A stretch of 13,946 nucleotides of DNA from Bacilli bacterium. Its GTDB lineage: Bacteria; Bacillota_I; Bacilli_A; RF39; UBA660. The DNA lies in contig JAEDES010000027.1 in assembly GCA_016293205.1 (NCBI GenBank), forward strand, positions 1 through 13,946, in the 5' to 3' direction. Within the stretch, counting starts at the first letter, position 1, and each line of letters starts with the position of its first letter. The notes beneath the pieces were generated by a model that had not been told where the DNA came from, made no database searches, and worked only from the letters and a program-made list of their open reading frames with translations. The position numbers and the translations under genes are program-made. Shown here piece by piece: positions 1-6,701 of this stretch.

Positions 1-527
1 TTTACTCTTCTTGGTCCAAAACTTAAACTATTTTTAAATAATTCTATATAATCATTTTTTATATCAAAAGTAGTAACTTTTCCAAGTTCTCCGCCTGTTT
101 GGAACTCACCTTTTTCAATATAAGCTAAAAAGTCTTGAATTTCTTGACCTTTACAATTACCTTTTTCGTCGAAAGCAAATTTAAATCCATTATCATCTTT
201 TGGATTATGAGATGCAGTTACCATTACACCACTATATACACCTAATTTAATACAAGCATAATAATACATCGGAGTTGTACATAGACCTAAAGAAATAATA
301 TCAATACCAGTTTCTAAAATACCAGTTGATAAAGCATTGTATAACTCTTCACCACTTAAACGATTGTCATGTCCAAGCACACATGTAGTCTTACCAATAC
401 TTTTGATGTAGCTACCAAAACCTAGACCGATAGTATAAGCAGTATCAGCATCTATCTCTGTAGGATAAACACCTCTGATGTCATATCCCCTAAATATATT
501 CCTGTTAATATTTTCTTTTATCTTCAT
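1..527 (-). CDS. Phosphomannomutase/phosphoglucomutase, N-terminal part (gene cut by window edge)
   Basis: An alpha-D-phosphohexomutase that would interconvert hexose 6-phosphate and 1-phosphate to supply sugar nucleotides for envelope polysaccharides. About 175 codons are visible from ATG at 527-525; the rest lies left of the window. The N-terminus reads MKIKENINRNIFRGYDIRGV, and the FRGYDIRG start is typical of the ManB/AlgC branch. The active-site phosphoserine loop TASHNP is at residues 104-109 (Ser106 takes the phosphate). Residues DNRLSG (54-59) match the next conserved block. The SD AGAGGAG (545-539) lies 11 nt before the ATG, and a promoter sits just upstream. Whether it prefers mannose or glucose cannot be told from this half. 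The terminator of the ABC operon separates it from that operon, so it is a separate transcription unit. Confidence 0.93.
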   Translation of the reverse strand, partial: MKIKENINRNIFRGYDIRGVYPTEIDADTAYTIGLGFGSYIKSIGKTTCVLGHDNRLSGEELYNALSTGILETGIDIISLGLCTTPMYYYACIKLGVYSGVMVTASHNPKDDNGFKFAFDEKGNCKGQEIQDFLAYIEKGEFQTGGELGKVTTFDIKNDYIELFKNSLSFGPRRV

Positions 528-566
528 TATATCTTTTTCTCCTCTTTGGATTATCCATCCTCTTTG

Positions 567-595
567 ATTTTATCATATATTTATATTTAAGTCAT
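567..595 (-). promoter_or_regulatory. Promoter of the phosphohexomutase gene
   Basis: On the minus strand there is a -35-like ATGACT (595-590), a 17-nt spacer and a -10 TAAAAT (572-567) preceded by TG one base away (575-574), giving an extended -10. Transcription would start near 560, leaving a leader of about 33 nt with the SD. Assigned by eye from the consensus. Confidence 0.55.
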
Positions 596-622
596 TTGTT
601 TTGACTTTAGTTTACATATATG

Positions 623-648
623 AAAAAAGAACCCGAAGGTCCTTTTTT
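623..648 (-). terminator. Rho-independent terminator with UUCG tetraloop, end of ABC exporter operon
   Basis: On the minus strand an 11-pair stem (648-638 with 633-623, one G-U wobble) is closed by a C(UUCG)G tetraloop and ends in a run of U. It starts inside the TAA stop of the last permease (649-647). Read on the plus strand the wobble becomes an A-C mismatch, so the intended direction is minus. Confidence 0.88.
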
Positions 649-1423
649 ATGATCCTGCAGATGTATATTTTTTCATACCTAAGTAGAAGATTATAATACA
701 TGGAATGATATAGATTACTGTTACTAGTGGAGAGATGATATAGATTGGGTTATTCTTTATTCCTAAAATATAAAGTAATGGATAGTAATTGACGAATCCA
801 AAGGGAATTATATATGTGAAGAAGAATACAAATCCTTTTTGGAAAATTCCAATTGGATATTGAGCCATATGTTTACCACCATCAGTAAAAACATTTCGTA
901 CTTCTAATCCTTTTACTGTTATAAAACAGTAAGCTGCTGCAAGGATAAAAATACTTAAGAAGATTAGTATGGAACTTATTATCATAAATAGTAAGGTAAT
1001 TATTTTTTCTATTGTCCATACTACATCAATATTTATTACAGCAATTCCTAAGATAATAAGAGATTGAATTAGACGAGATAATTTAATGAAACTTGTTTCT
1101 TGACAAAAGACTTGAAGAAGTATATTTCTAGGTCTTAAAAGAAGTCTGTCAAATGATCCATCTATTATTAAATCATCAAATTTATCTATTCCTCTAAAGA
1201 ATGTTTCACAAAATGAGAAACCTGTTTGAATAATTCCAAACGTTAGAAGAACTTCATAAAGAGTAAATCCTTTTATATTTGAGAAGTTATCAAATAGACA
1301 TAGTACTGTGAAGTAATATCCAAAGAAGACAAAGAATTGTGAGATAAAAGATAGAATAAAAGATATTTTGTATTGTAATTCACTTTTTAGATGTACTTTA
1401 AAATATTTAAAATATAAACTCAT
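647..1423 (-). CDS. ABC-2 type exporter permease (PF06182/COG3694-like)
   Basis: A membrane subunit of an ABC transporter, 258 residues, with about six hydrophobic segments and a short basic C-terminus (MKKYTSAGS). The block DGSFDRLLLRPRNILLQ after the second hydrophobic region is the hallmark of the DUF990/PF06182 permease family, which occurs in sets of one ATPase and two different permeases. Substrate unknown; members are generally annotated as uncharacterised exporters. It is the third gene of the operon. Its SD AAGGAGGG (1435-1428) is formed by the last codons (Gln-Gly-Gly) of the upstream permease, and only one base separates that TAA from this ATG, so translation is probably coupled. 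Ends in the UUCG terminator. Confidence 0.87.
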   Translation of the reverse strand: MSLYFKYFKVHLKSELQYKISFILSFISQFFVFFGYYFTVLCLFDNFSNIKGFTLYEVLLTFGIIQTGFSFCETFFRGIDKFDDLIIDGSFDRLLLRPRNILLQVFCQETSFIKLSRLIQSLIILGIAVINIDVVWTIEKIITLLFMIISSILIFLSIFILAAAYCFITVKGLEVRNVFTDGGKHMAQYPIGIFQKGFVFFFTYIIPFGFVNYYPLLYILGIKNNPIYIISPLVTVIYIIPCIIIFYLGMKKYTSAGS

Positions 1424-1424
1424 A

Positions 1425-2228
1425 TTACCCTCCTTGTACTACTGTTTTCTTTAGTGCTATTTTCATCAGTAGTCTTCCAAGTAAAAGGATAATTACAATC
1501 CAGATAATTTGAATTATTATTCCAATTAATCCTTCTTGTATAGAGATGTTACCAACGTATAATCTGAATGGAAAGTCAGATATATATCTAAATGGTAAGA
1601 TATTGGAGATATTTTGTAAAAATTCTGGAAAGAATGGAATTGGTATTACTAATCCTGAAAGGATATCTGTAACAACCATAAAAATATTTACAATCCCTTT
1701 TTCATCTAAAGTGAATAAACATATTATGTGATATAAAAGTATTAAGAAGACCATTAAAAATGCTGATAGAACTAAAGTTACTAAAAAGATTAAGAATCGT
1801 TCTGGAGAGATTGATAAATCTAATCTAAATGCATTTGGTAAGAATGATGCGAATAAAAGAACTGGAAAACATCTTAATGTTAGATTAGAGATTCTTTCAC
1901 CTAGTATTTTAGAAGTCCACATTGAATAAATGTCTTGTGGTCGACATAGTTCATAAGCAATGTTTCCTTTTTTAATTAAGTTTAGGATATCTTTATCTTT
2001 ATACCACATATATATTAAAGCAAAGAAAGCTTGATTTAACCATAAGTAACTTACTAATTCATCTATTGGCATTGGAAGGGAACCAGATCCTGAATTATAG
2101 AAAGCTACATAAACTGAAATATATACAATTCCAAAGAATATTTGTGTAGATATTCCAGCAAGAGCAGCAGCTCGATATTGTAATCCTGTTTTAAACTTTA
2201 ATTTAAAATAGGATAAGTAAGATGTCAT
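1425..2228 (-). CDS. ABC-2 type exporter permease (COG4587-like)
   Basis: The second membrane subunit of the same ABC transporter, 267 residues, about six membrane segments. It carries the family block GNIAYELCRPQDIYSMW (approximately residues 88-104), the counterpart of the LLRPRN block in its partner. This marks it as a diverged paralog of the neighbouring permease and suggests a heterodimeric membrane channel. The ATG (2228-2226) overlaps the TGA of the ATPase gene by 4 nt (ATGA), again consistent with translational coupling and equal stoichiometry. Substrate not predictable from sequence. Confidence 0.87.
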   Translation of the reverse strand: MTSYLSYFKLKFKTGLQYRAAALAGISTQIFFGIVYISVYVAFYNSGSGSLPMPIDELVSYLWLNQAFFALIYMWYKDKDILNLIKKGNIAYELCRPQDIYSMWTSKILGERISNLTLRCFPVLLFASFLPNAFRLDLSISPERFLIFLVTLVLSAFLMVFLILLYHIICLFTLDEKGIVNIFMVVTDILSGLVIPIPFFPEFLQNISNILPFRYISDFPFRLYVGNISIQEGLIGIIIQIIWIVIILLLGRLLMKIALKKTVVQGG

Positions 2229-3205
2229 ATCTTATATTCCTCATATAACCTTACTATTAAATCATCAATATTTCCACTGTCGATATCAATGTCTATGATT
2301 GATATTTTAGAAGAAATTAGTTTTATGAAGTCACTTATTTCTACTTTTCTTATATCAATTACATATTCAATTGTATCTTTTGTTTTGTGTTCTTCTACAA
2401 TGTAATCTTTTTCTAATGTTAGTTTATCATTTGTTTTTATTGTTATTTTTCTTAGGTAGTCGTAATTATCTTTTAATTTCTTTAAAGTTCCATCGTATAA
2501 AACTTTCCCTTTTCCGATTAAGATAATTCTTTTTGCAAGAGCTTCAATATCTGCCATGTCATGAGTTGTTAAAATGACTGTGACATTGTCTTTTTTATTT
2601 AGTTTTTTGATGAAATCTCTTACTATTTTTTTAGAAATAGCATCTAGTCCAATTGTTGGTTCATCTAAGAATAATATTTTTGGACTATGAATTAAGGATG
2701 CTGCTATTTCACAACGCATTCTTTGACCTAAGCTTAATTGTCTTACTGGTACATTGACAATATCTTTTAGGTTCAATAAGTCAATTAACTCATTTAATTT
2801 CTTTTGATATTTTTCTTCTGGTATTTTATATATATCTTTTAATAAATTAAATGTGTCTATAGCAGGTATATCCCACCATAATTGACTTCTTTGTCCGAAG
2901 ACAACTCCAATTTGTCCTACGTATTCTTTACGTTCTTTCCATGGTACTTTTTTATCAATTATGACAGAGCCGGAATCTGGAACAAGGATTCCCGATAGTA
3001 CTTTAATAGTAGTTGATTTACCTGCTCCATTTGGACCAATGTATCCTACTATTTCACCTTTCTTAATAGAAAAAGAAATATTGTTGATGGCTTTTACTTC
3101 TTTATATTTTCTATTAAAGAAAGTTTTTAAAGTTCCAAATCTTCCTTTTTCTTTTACTGGAACTTTAAAAGTTTTATTAATCTGCTTGACTTCGATGAAT
3201 GACAT
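2225..3205 (-). CDS. ABC transporter ATP-binding protein (COG4586-like, partner of PF06182 permeases)
   Basis: Cytoplasmic ATPase driving the exporter formed by the next two genes. Counted from ATG at 3205: Walker A GPNGAGKST at 57-65, Q-loop FGQRSQLWWDIP at 103-114 (the WWD form is typical of this subfamily), signature LSLGQ at 157-161, Walker B ILFLDEP at 177-183 and switch His in TTHDM at 213-217. A C-terminal domain of about 80 residues follows. The open frame extends to a TTG at 3217, but the SD AAGGAG (3223-3218) abuts that codon directly. Measured to ATG 3205 the extended SD AAGGAGTTGA leaves 8 nt, so I chose the ATG (326 residues). All catalytic motifs are intact. First gene of the operon, preceded by a strong promoter and a structured leader. 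Confidence 0.94.
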   Translation of the reverse strand: MSFIEVKQINKTFKVPVKEKGRFGTLKTFFNRKYKEVKAINNISFSIKKGEIVGYIGPNGAGKSTTIKVLSGILVPDSGSVIIDKKVPWKERKEYVGQIGVVFGQRSQLWWDIPAIDTFNLLKDIYKIPEEKYQKKLNELIDLLNLKDIVNVPVRQLSLGQRMRCEIAASLIHSPKILFLDEPTIGLDAISKKIVRDFIKKLNKKDNVTVILTTHDMADIEALAKRIILIGKGKVLYDGTLKKLKDNYDYLRKITIKTNDKLTLEKDYIVEEHKTKDTIEYVIDIRKVEISDFIKLISSKISIIDIDIDSGNIDDLIVRLYEEYKI

Positions 3206-3228
3206 TTTTTTCTTCAACTCCTTTCCTG

Positions 3229-3338
3229 TGCAAAGAAGTTAAATAAATATAAGTCCTTAAGTTTTTACAAGACGCAAAAAATCACATATTTATTTATGTG
3301 TACCCTGTTGTAAATATATAAATTGTCACTTCTTTGCA
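3229..3338 (-). promoter_or_regulatory. Candidate structured leader RNA (possible attenuator/orphan riboswitch) of ABC exporter operon
   Basis: Between the promoter and the SD lie three nested inverted repeats. An 11-bp perfect outer stem pairs 3338-3328 with 3239-3229. A 7-bp stem pairs 3314-3308 (TTTACAA) with 3270-3264 (TTGTAAA). A 6-bp hairpin pairs 3300-3295 (CACATA) with 3288-3283 (TATGTG) and is followed within two bases by a U6 run. The outer stem begins about 8 nt after the predicted transcription start and ends 5 nt before the SD, so it would enclose almost the whole leader. I recognise no known riboswitch class. The pairing was found by eye; covariation has not been tested. Confidence 0.45.
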
Positions 3339-3352
3339 AAAACGTCTATTTC

Positions 3353-3381
3353 AATATAAGTCTTTTTTGTTTTTTTGTCAA
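3353..3381 (-). promoter_or_regulatory. Consensus sigma-A-type promoter of ABC exporter operon
   Basis: -35 TTGACA (3381-3376, 6/6 match), 17-nt A-rich spacer, -10 TATATT (3358-3353, 5/6). Predicted start near 3346, giving a 5' leader of about 140 nt to the ATG at 3205. This is the closest match to consensus seen in the window. Confidence 0.78.
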
Positions 3382-3389
3382 TAAGTTTT

Positions 3390-3517
3390 TTATTTTAAAA
3401 TTTTTTTAAGTGCAACTGATAACGCTGCATATGCTAATGTCATTGTAAATACTGCAACTAATACAAATATCAGTATACAATACATTATTTTCTATTATTT
3501 AACTGATTTCTATACAT
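3390..3517 (-). pseudogene. Truncated paralog of the TasA-like gene's signal region (31-aa membrane peptide or remnant)
   Basis: The frame from ATG 3485 reads 31 residues, ending at TAA 3392-3390: an uncharged core ending in LAYAALSVALKK. Aligned without gaps to the signal segment of the gene just upstream (CMLAFVLISIATLTIAYAAL...), about 15 of 25 positions are identical, including Cys, FVL and AYAALS. No mature domain follows. A good SD (AAGGAG, 3532-3527) and ATG at 3517 start a 10-codon frame (MYRNQLNNRK) that ends in TAA overlapping the ATG of the 31-residue frame (TAATG, 3487-3483). Adding one base in the preceding A4 run would fuse the two into one peptide with a basic N-terminus like the paralog. 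It is therefore either a frameshifted gene remnant or a tiny restart-translated peptide. The codons differ from the paralog at many synonymous sites, so the duplication is not recent. Confidence 0.6.
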
Positions 3518-3533
3518 ATACTTACACTCCTTC

Positions 3534-4271
3534 TTATGCTGGTGGTGCTTGATTTGGTTTAACTGGAGTTGATCCATTACATGAATTATTATTAGCAGCA
3601 ACAAAATTAAATTTTGTATTTAAATTTGATATTGTGACATTACTACTTGGTACTGAAACAGCAAACATACCATATGATGCTTCAATTTCAATTGAGAAAG
3701 ATGCTCCAGGACATAAAATTGCATTAGGAACTATATGATTTCCGTCTATCCATTTTCCATTTTCTTCAAAAAGTTCATATGATGATACATCCCACCAAAA
3801 TTCTCGTTTTACTAGGTTAATATCATCTTGATTATTTGTATTTGATGTATAAGTTGGTTCACTAGTTATAATTGAATCTAATTTAGCTGGAATAGTTCCT
3901 GTATTTGTTATTCTATATATTAAATATACTTTATCTTCTGGTTTTGTAAATGAAACTTCAAAATTATTTAATGCTGTTCCACTAATAGTAGGTTTTTTTA
4001 ATATTTGTGCTGTACCTGCAACAATAGAATTACCTTCTACTCTACCATTCCAATCACGTTCTATACAATAATCAACATCTGTTTGTTCTTCTACTTTGAA
4101 TCCCCAACTTACTTCTTGAAATTCTGCTGTACCACTAATTTTTAAAGTTGTACTTAATGCAGCATAAGCTATTGTCAATGTAGCAATTGAAATTAACACA
4201 AATGCTAACATACATGTTCTTACTTTTTTACTAAACTTTATTTGTTGAAGAAATTTTTTCTTATTAATCAT
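3534..4271 (-). CDS. Secreted TasA/camelysin-like surface protein (signal-peptide containing, function unknown)
   Basis: A 245-residue exported protein. The basic N-terminus (residues 1-18, seven Lys/Arg) is followed by a hydrophobic segment (20-39) with an AYA motif (35-37) suited to signal peptidase cleavage. The text after it (LSTTLKISGTAEF...SWGFKV) has the layout of SipW-dependent/TasA-like proteins, a small hydrophobic core then a beta-rich domain starting with an SGTA strand. The rest is beta-rich with no catalytic motif I recognise. The C-terminus is a Pro/Asn-rich tail with no LPXTG motif and no membrane anchor, so it is secreted or held by other means. It has its own promoter and lies between two terminated units. 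A truncated copy of its signal region follows. No sipW-like signal peptidase is nearby, so the family call is by pattern only. Confidence 0.6.
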   Translation of the reverse strand: MINKKKFLQQIKFSKKVRTCMLAFVLISIATLTIAYAALSTTLKISGTAEFQEVSWGFKVEEQTDVDYCIERDWNGRVEGNSIVAGTAQILKKPTISGTALNNFEVSFTKPEDKVYLIYRITNTGTIPAKLDSIITSEPTYTSNTNNQDDINLVKREFWWDVSSYELFEENGKWIDGNHIVPNAILCPGASFSIEIEASYGMFAVSVPSSNVTISNLNTKFNFVAANNNSCNGSTPVKPNQAPPA

Positions 4272-4293
4272 TTACTTCACTTCCTATGATTAC

Positions 4294-4302
4294 ATTTTAT
4301 CA
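4294..4302 (-). promoter_or_regulatory. Extended -10 promoter of the TasA-like gene
   Basis: TGATAAAAT on the minus strand (TG at 4302-4301, -10 TAAAAT 4299-4294). No good -35 at 17 nt. The gene must have its own start because a terminator lies 50 nt further upstream. The SD-like AGGAAGTGA is at 4285-4277. Confidence 0.42.
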
Positions 4303-4352
4303 TAAACGTTTTTTATCAGTTCTTTATTTTTCTCTACATGTGTAAAATTTAC

Positions 4353-4377
4353 AAAAAAAATAACTCTTTCGAGTTAT
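4353..4377 (-). terminator. Rho-independent terminator of the pyrophosphatase-uppP operon
   Basis: On the minus strand a 7-bp perfect stem ATAACTC/GAGTTAT (4377-4371 with 4366-4360) with a GAAA loop is followed by eight U (4360-4353). It lies 3 nt after the stop of the PF06541 gene. Confidence 0.9.
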
Positions 4378-4380
4378 CTT

Positions 4381-5100
4381 TTATTTATCTTTTATTTTTT
4401 TTAATTCTTTTTTTGATTGTGAAATCATTTCTCTTATAAATTTCAATTTTTTTTGATCAAGGGATGCTATGTTTGGATAAGCTTTTAAAATACGTTTATG
4501 TAAGAATGTATAAGACTTGAATCTTTTTTCGATTTCTTTTTTTATTTTACTTGTTGCGTCTACTTTGACATATTCATTAATATTTATTCCTAAATTAAAT
4601 GTTATAAAAATACTAATTATTACATCTGTTATAAAAATTAAGAATGTTACCATTGCTAGTATTATAACTAAAGTTGGTGACATGCAATTTATAAATCTTT
4701 CAAATAAAGGATTGATCAGTTTTATAACTACTAATCCACCAAGTCCAAAAAGAACAGAATTTTCTAAACATACTCTTCCATTTATATTGAATTTTTTATT
4801 AGAGTAATCCCACCAGCGTAATTTATATATTTTTTCCATAATATAACTTGTAATATATTCTAGAATAGTACATAATGTTGCACCTAGAATAAAGAGAACA
4901 ATATAGTCATCTTGATACTTAGTAAGTAGTGTTGTCATCAACATAATACCTGTTCCATAAATTGGAATGTATGGTCCAATCAAGAAACCTCTACTAAAGT
5001 TTAATTTCTTCTGACATATTGCTATAAATGAAACTTCTACAATATATCCAATTACACAATATATAAAAAATAGTAAAAAGTAACTGCAAATAAATAACAT
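4381..5100 (-). CDS. PF06541-family integral membrane protein (putative ABC transporter permease type, function unknown)
   Basis: A 239-residue protein with about five hydrophobic segments. It matches the PF06541 (formerly DUF1113) pattern by its conserved blocks: FCVIGYIVEV-type first segment (here IYCVIGYIVEV), RGFLIGPYIPIYGTG in the second, and the RWWDYS...NINGRVCL motif in the middle. The C-terminal 45 residues are basic and probably cytoplasmic. Despite the database name there is no ATPase partner and no evidence here for transport. It is the last gene of a five-gene operon, 12 nt after the ZIP gene, with the SD-like GAAGGTGA (5112-5105) in the gap. Confidence 0.82.
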   Translation of the reverse strand: MLFICSYFLLFFIYCVIGYIVEVSFIAICQKKLNFSRGFLIGPYIPIYGTGIMLMTTLLTKYQDDYIVLFILGATLCTILEYITSYIMEKIYKLRWWDYSNKKFNINGRVCLENSVLFGLGGLVVIKLINPLFERFINCMSPTLVIILAMVTFLIFITDVIISIFITFNLGININEYVKVDATSKIKKEIEKRFKSYTFLHKRILKAYPNIASLDQKKLKFIREMISQSKKELKKIKDK

Positions 5101-5112
5101 TATTTCACCTTC

Positions 5113-5880
5113 TTAATGATGATGCACATGAGTTAATGATGCAATGGCAACAATAATAATTCCTACTATAATTGAAATTATTGTTGTTTTATTGTTTGTT
5201 GTCCCTTTTATTCTTGGAATAAGTTCATTTGCTGTTATAAATAATAACATTCCTAATGTAATTGATAATAGTATTCCTAAAACAATTGTATTTATTGCAG
5301 TTATATTTAAGAAATACATTATTAGTCCGCCAATAAATGTTGTTGAAGAAATTATAAGTACTGAAAGAATTGATTTATAAACATTATCTTTACCTTGGTA
5401 TAGTGCAGATGTTATTACCATTCCTAGAGGAATATTATGAAAACCAATTCCTAGTAGTAGTGATATACCTATATTTGAATCAGTTATAATTGTTGAGTAT
5501 ACTGCCATACCTTCAATGATATTATGTAATGCTAAAGCAATTGCAGTCATAATACCAATATGAATTAAGTTTTCTTTTCTTTCTTGTTTTGTCATATGTT
5601 CATCATCATGATCTGGAATATAATTATCTAAAATCTTTAATACATAGAATCCTACTGCAGTAAAGATTATAAATAAATAGATATGTTTTAATCCTAAATG
5701 ATGAATTATTTCTGGTAGAAGTTCTGTTACGATTAACATGATAATTACACCAAATGCTAAACCAATTGATGCTTCTACTACTTTTTCATGTCTTTTAAAT
5801 ATTAATGCCATTACTGAGCCTATTAAAATAAAGAGTCCAAGTAATAGTGTTGTAAGTAATCCTAATTTTGCTATATCCAT
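5113..5880 (-). CDS. ZIP family divalent metal transporter
   Basis: A 255-residue membrane protein of the ZIP (COG0428) family, which imports Zn2+, Fe2+ or Mn2+. About eight membrane segments are visible. The metal-site motifs are present: HNIIEG (119-124) in the fourth segment and HNIPLG (148-153) in the fifth. The cytoplasmic loop before segment four is His/Asp-rich (DHDDEH, 90-95), as expected for a metal-sensing or metal-gathering loop, and the C-terminus ends HVHHH. The SD AGGAG is made by the last codons of uppP, and TAA-T-ATG leaves one base between the genes. Its operon includes a family II pyrophosphatase, an enzyme class that needs Mn2+ or Co2+, so Mn import is one possible link (inference). 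Confidence 0.92.
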   Translation of the reverse strand: MDIAKLGLLTTLLLGLFILIGSVMALIFKRHEKVVEASIGLAFGVIIMLIVTELLPEIIHHLGLKHIYLFIIFTAVGFYVLKILDNYIPDHDDEHMTKQERKENLIHIGIMTAIALALHNIIEGMAVYSTIITDSNIGISLLLGIGFHNIPLGMVITSALYQGKDNVYKSILSVLIISSTTFIGGLIMYFLNITAINTIVLGILLSITLGMLLFITANELIPRIKGTTNNKTTIISIIVGIIIVAIASLTHVHHH

Positions 5881-5881
5881 A

Positions 5882-6700
5882 TTAAACTCCTAATAGTACA
5901 CATACTAATACAACTACGGCGATTAGTATTCTATAAATCATAAATATTTTAAAGTTATGATTATGTAAGTACTTTAATAAATATTTAATACATAACATTC
6001 CAATTATAAATGAAATTAATATTCCAATTATAAATGTTGATAATTCAGCAGCAATTACTGTCCAAGTAGTTTTTTCTAATAATTCTAATACTACAGCTCC
6101 ACATACAACTGGTGCGGATAAGAAAAATGAGAACTTTGCCGCATCTTCTCTATTTACTCCTAAAAGTCTTCCTGCAGCGATTGTAGTACCACTACGAGAA
6201 AATCCTGGGATAAGAGCAAATACTTGACTACATCCAATTATAATTGCGTCTTTTAGAGTTATTGTTTTTAAGTTTTTATCACTTTTACTTTTAGCATCTG
6301 CTAGATAAATAATGATACCCATAATTGCAAGAGCAGCTGCAATAATATAATAATTATTTCTAATGATTCCTTCAATTAAATCTTCAAACAAAAGTCCAGC
6401 GATAGCTGCAGGAATAGTTGCTACAACTAGATACCATAGCATCTTTCCTTCGTCATCTTTAACTCCTTTTGTTAATCCTTTTGTAATCATTGTAATAAAT
6501 TCTTTAAAGAAGAATACTCCTATTGCAAGAAGTGTTCCAAAGTGTAAGGCAATATCAAATGATAAAGCCATTTCTTCTGGCATAGATGCTCCTATACCAA
6601 AGATATCTCTAAATATAATTAAGTGTGCAGATGATGAAATTGGTAAGAACTCTGCAATTCCTTGTATAATTCCTAGTATGATTGTTTCTATAATTGACAT
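5882..6700 (-). CDS. uppP: Undecaprenyl-diphosphatase UppP (BacA family)
   Basis: An integral membrane phosphatase that hydrolyses undecaprenyl diphosphate to undecaprenyl phosphate on the outer face of the membrane, renewing the lipid carrier for peptidoglycan and wall polymers. 272 residues, the usual length. Family signature 1, QGIAEFLPISSSAHL, is at 13-27 (Glu17 and His26 correspond to catalytic residues in E. coli BacA). Signature 2, PGFSRSGTT, is at 165-173 (Arg169). Signature 1 has Ala where most homologs have Gly before His. The enzyme also confers bacitracin tolerance when overproduced. The SD (AGGAGAG) lies in the last codons of the DUF368 gene, one base between stop and start. Confidence 0.96.
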   Translation of the reverse strand: MSIIETIILGIIQGIAEFLPISSSAHLIIFRDIFGIGASMPEEMALSFDIALHFGTLLAIGVFFFKEFITMITKGLTKGVKDDEGKMLWYLVVATIPAAIAGLLFEDLIEGIIRNNYYIIAAALAIMGIIIYLADAKSKSDKNLKTITLKDAIIIGCSQVFALIPGFSRSGTTIAAGRLLGVNREDAAKFSFFLSAPVVCGAVVLELLEKTTWTVIAAELSTFIIGILISFIIGMLCIKYLLKYLHNHNFKIFMIYRILIAVVVLVCVLLGV

Positions 6701-6701
6701 A

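Noticed and set aside
2222..2230. TGA as tryptophan (Mollicutes code)
   Set aside because: TGA ends the ABC ATPase in an ATGA overlap with the permease start, and Trp codons are TGG.
3206..3217. TTG start at 3217 for the ABC ATPase (330 residues)
   Set aside because: The SD AAGGAG abuts that TTG with no spacing; the ATG at 3205 is properly spaced and begins at the family's usual N-terminus.
2961..3242. Open frames on the plus strand opposite the ABC ATPase, uppP/DUF368 junction, ppaC and others
   Set aside because: They are antisense shadows of well-recognised genes, lack SDs, and their residue makeup mirrors the opposite-strand codons.
3534..4271. Pilin assignment for the TasA-like protein (because a prepilin peptidase is in the window)
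   Set aside because: No G/A-F-type prepilin cleavage site after the basic leader; the AYA motif fits ordinary signal peptidase, and the gene is far from the pilus operon.
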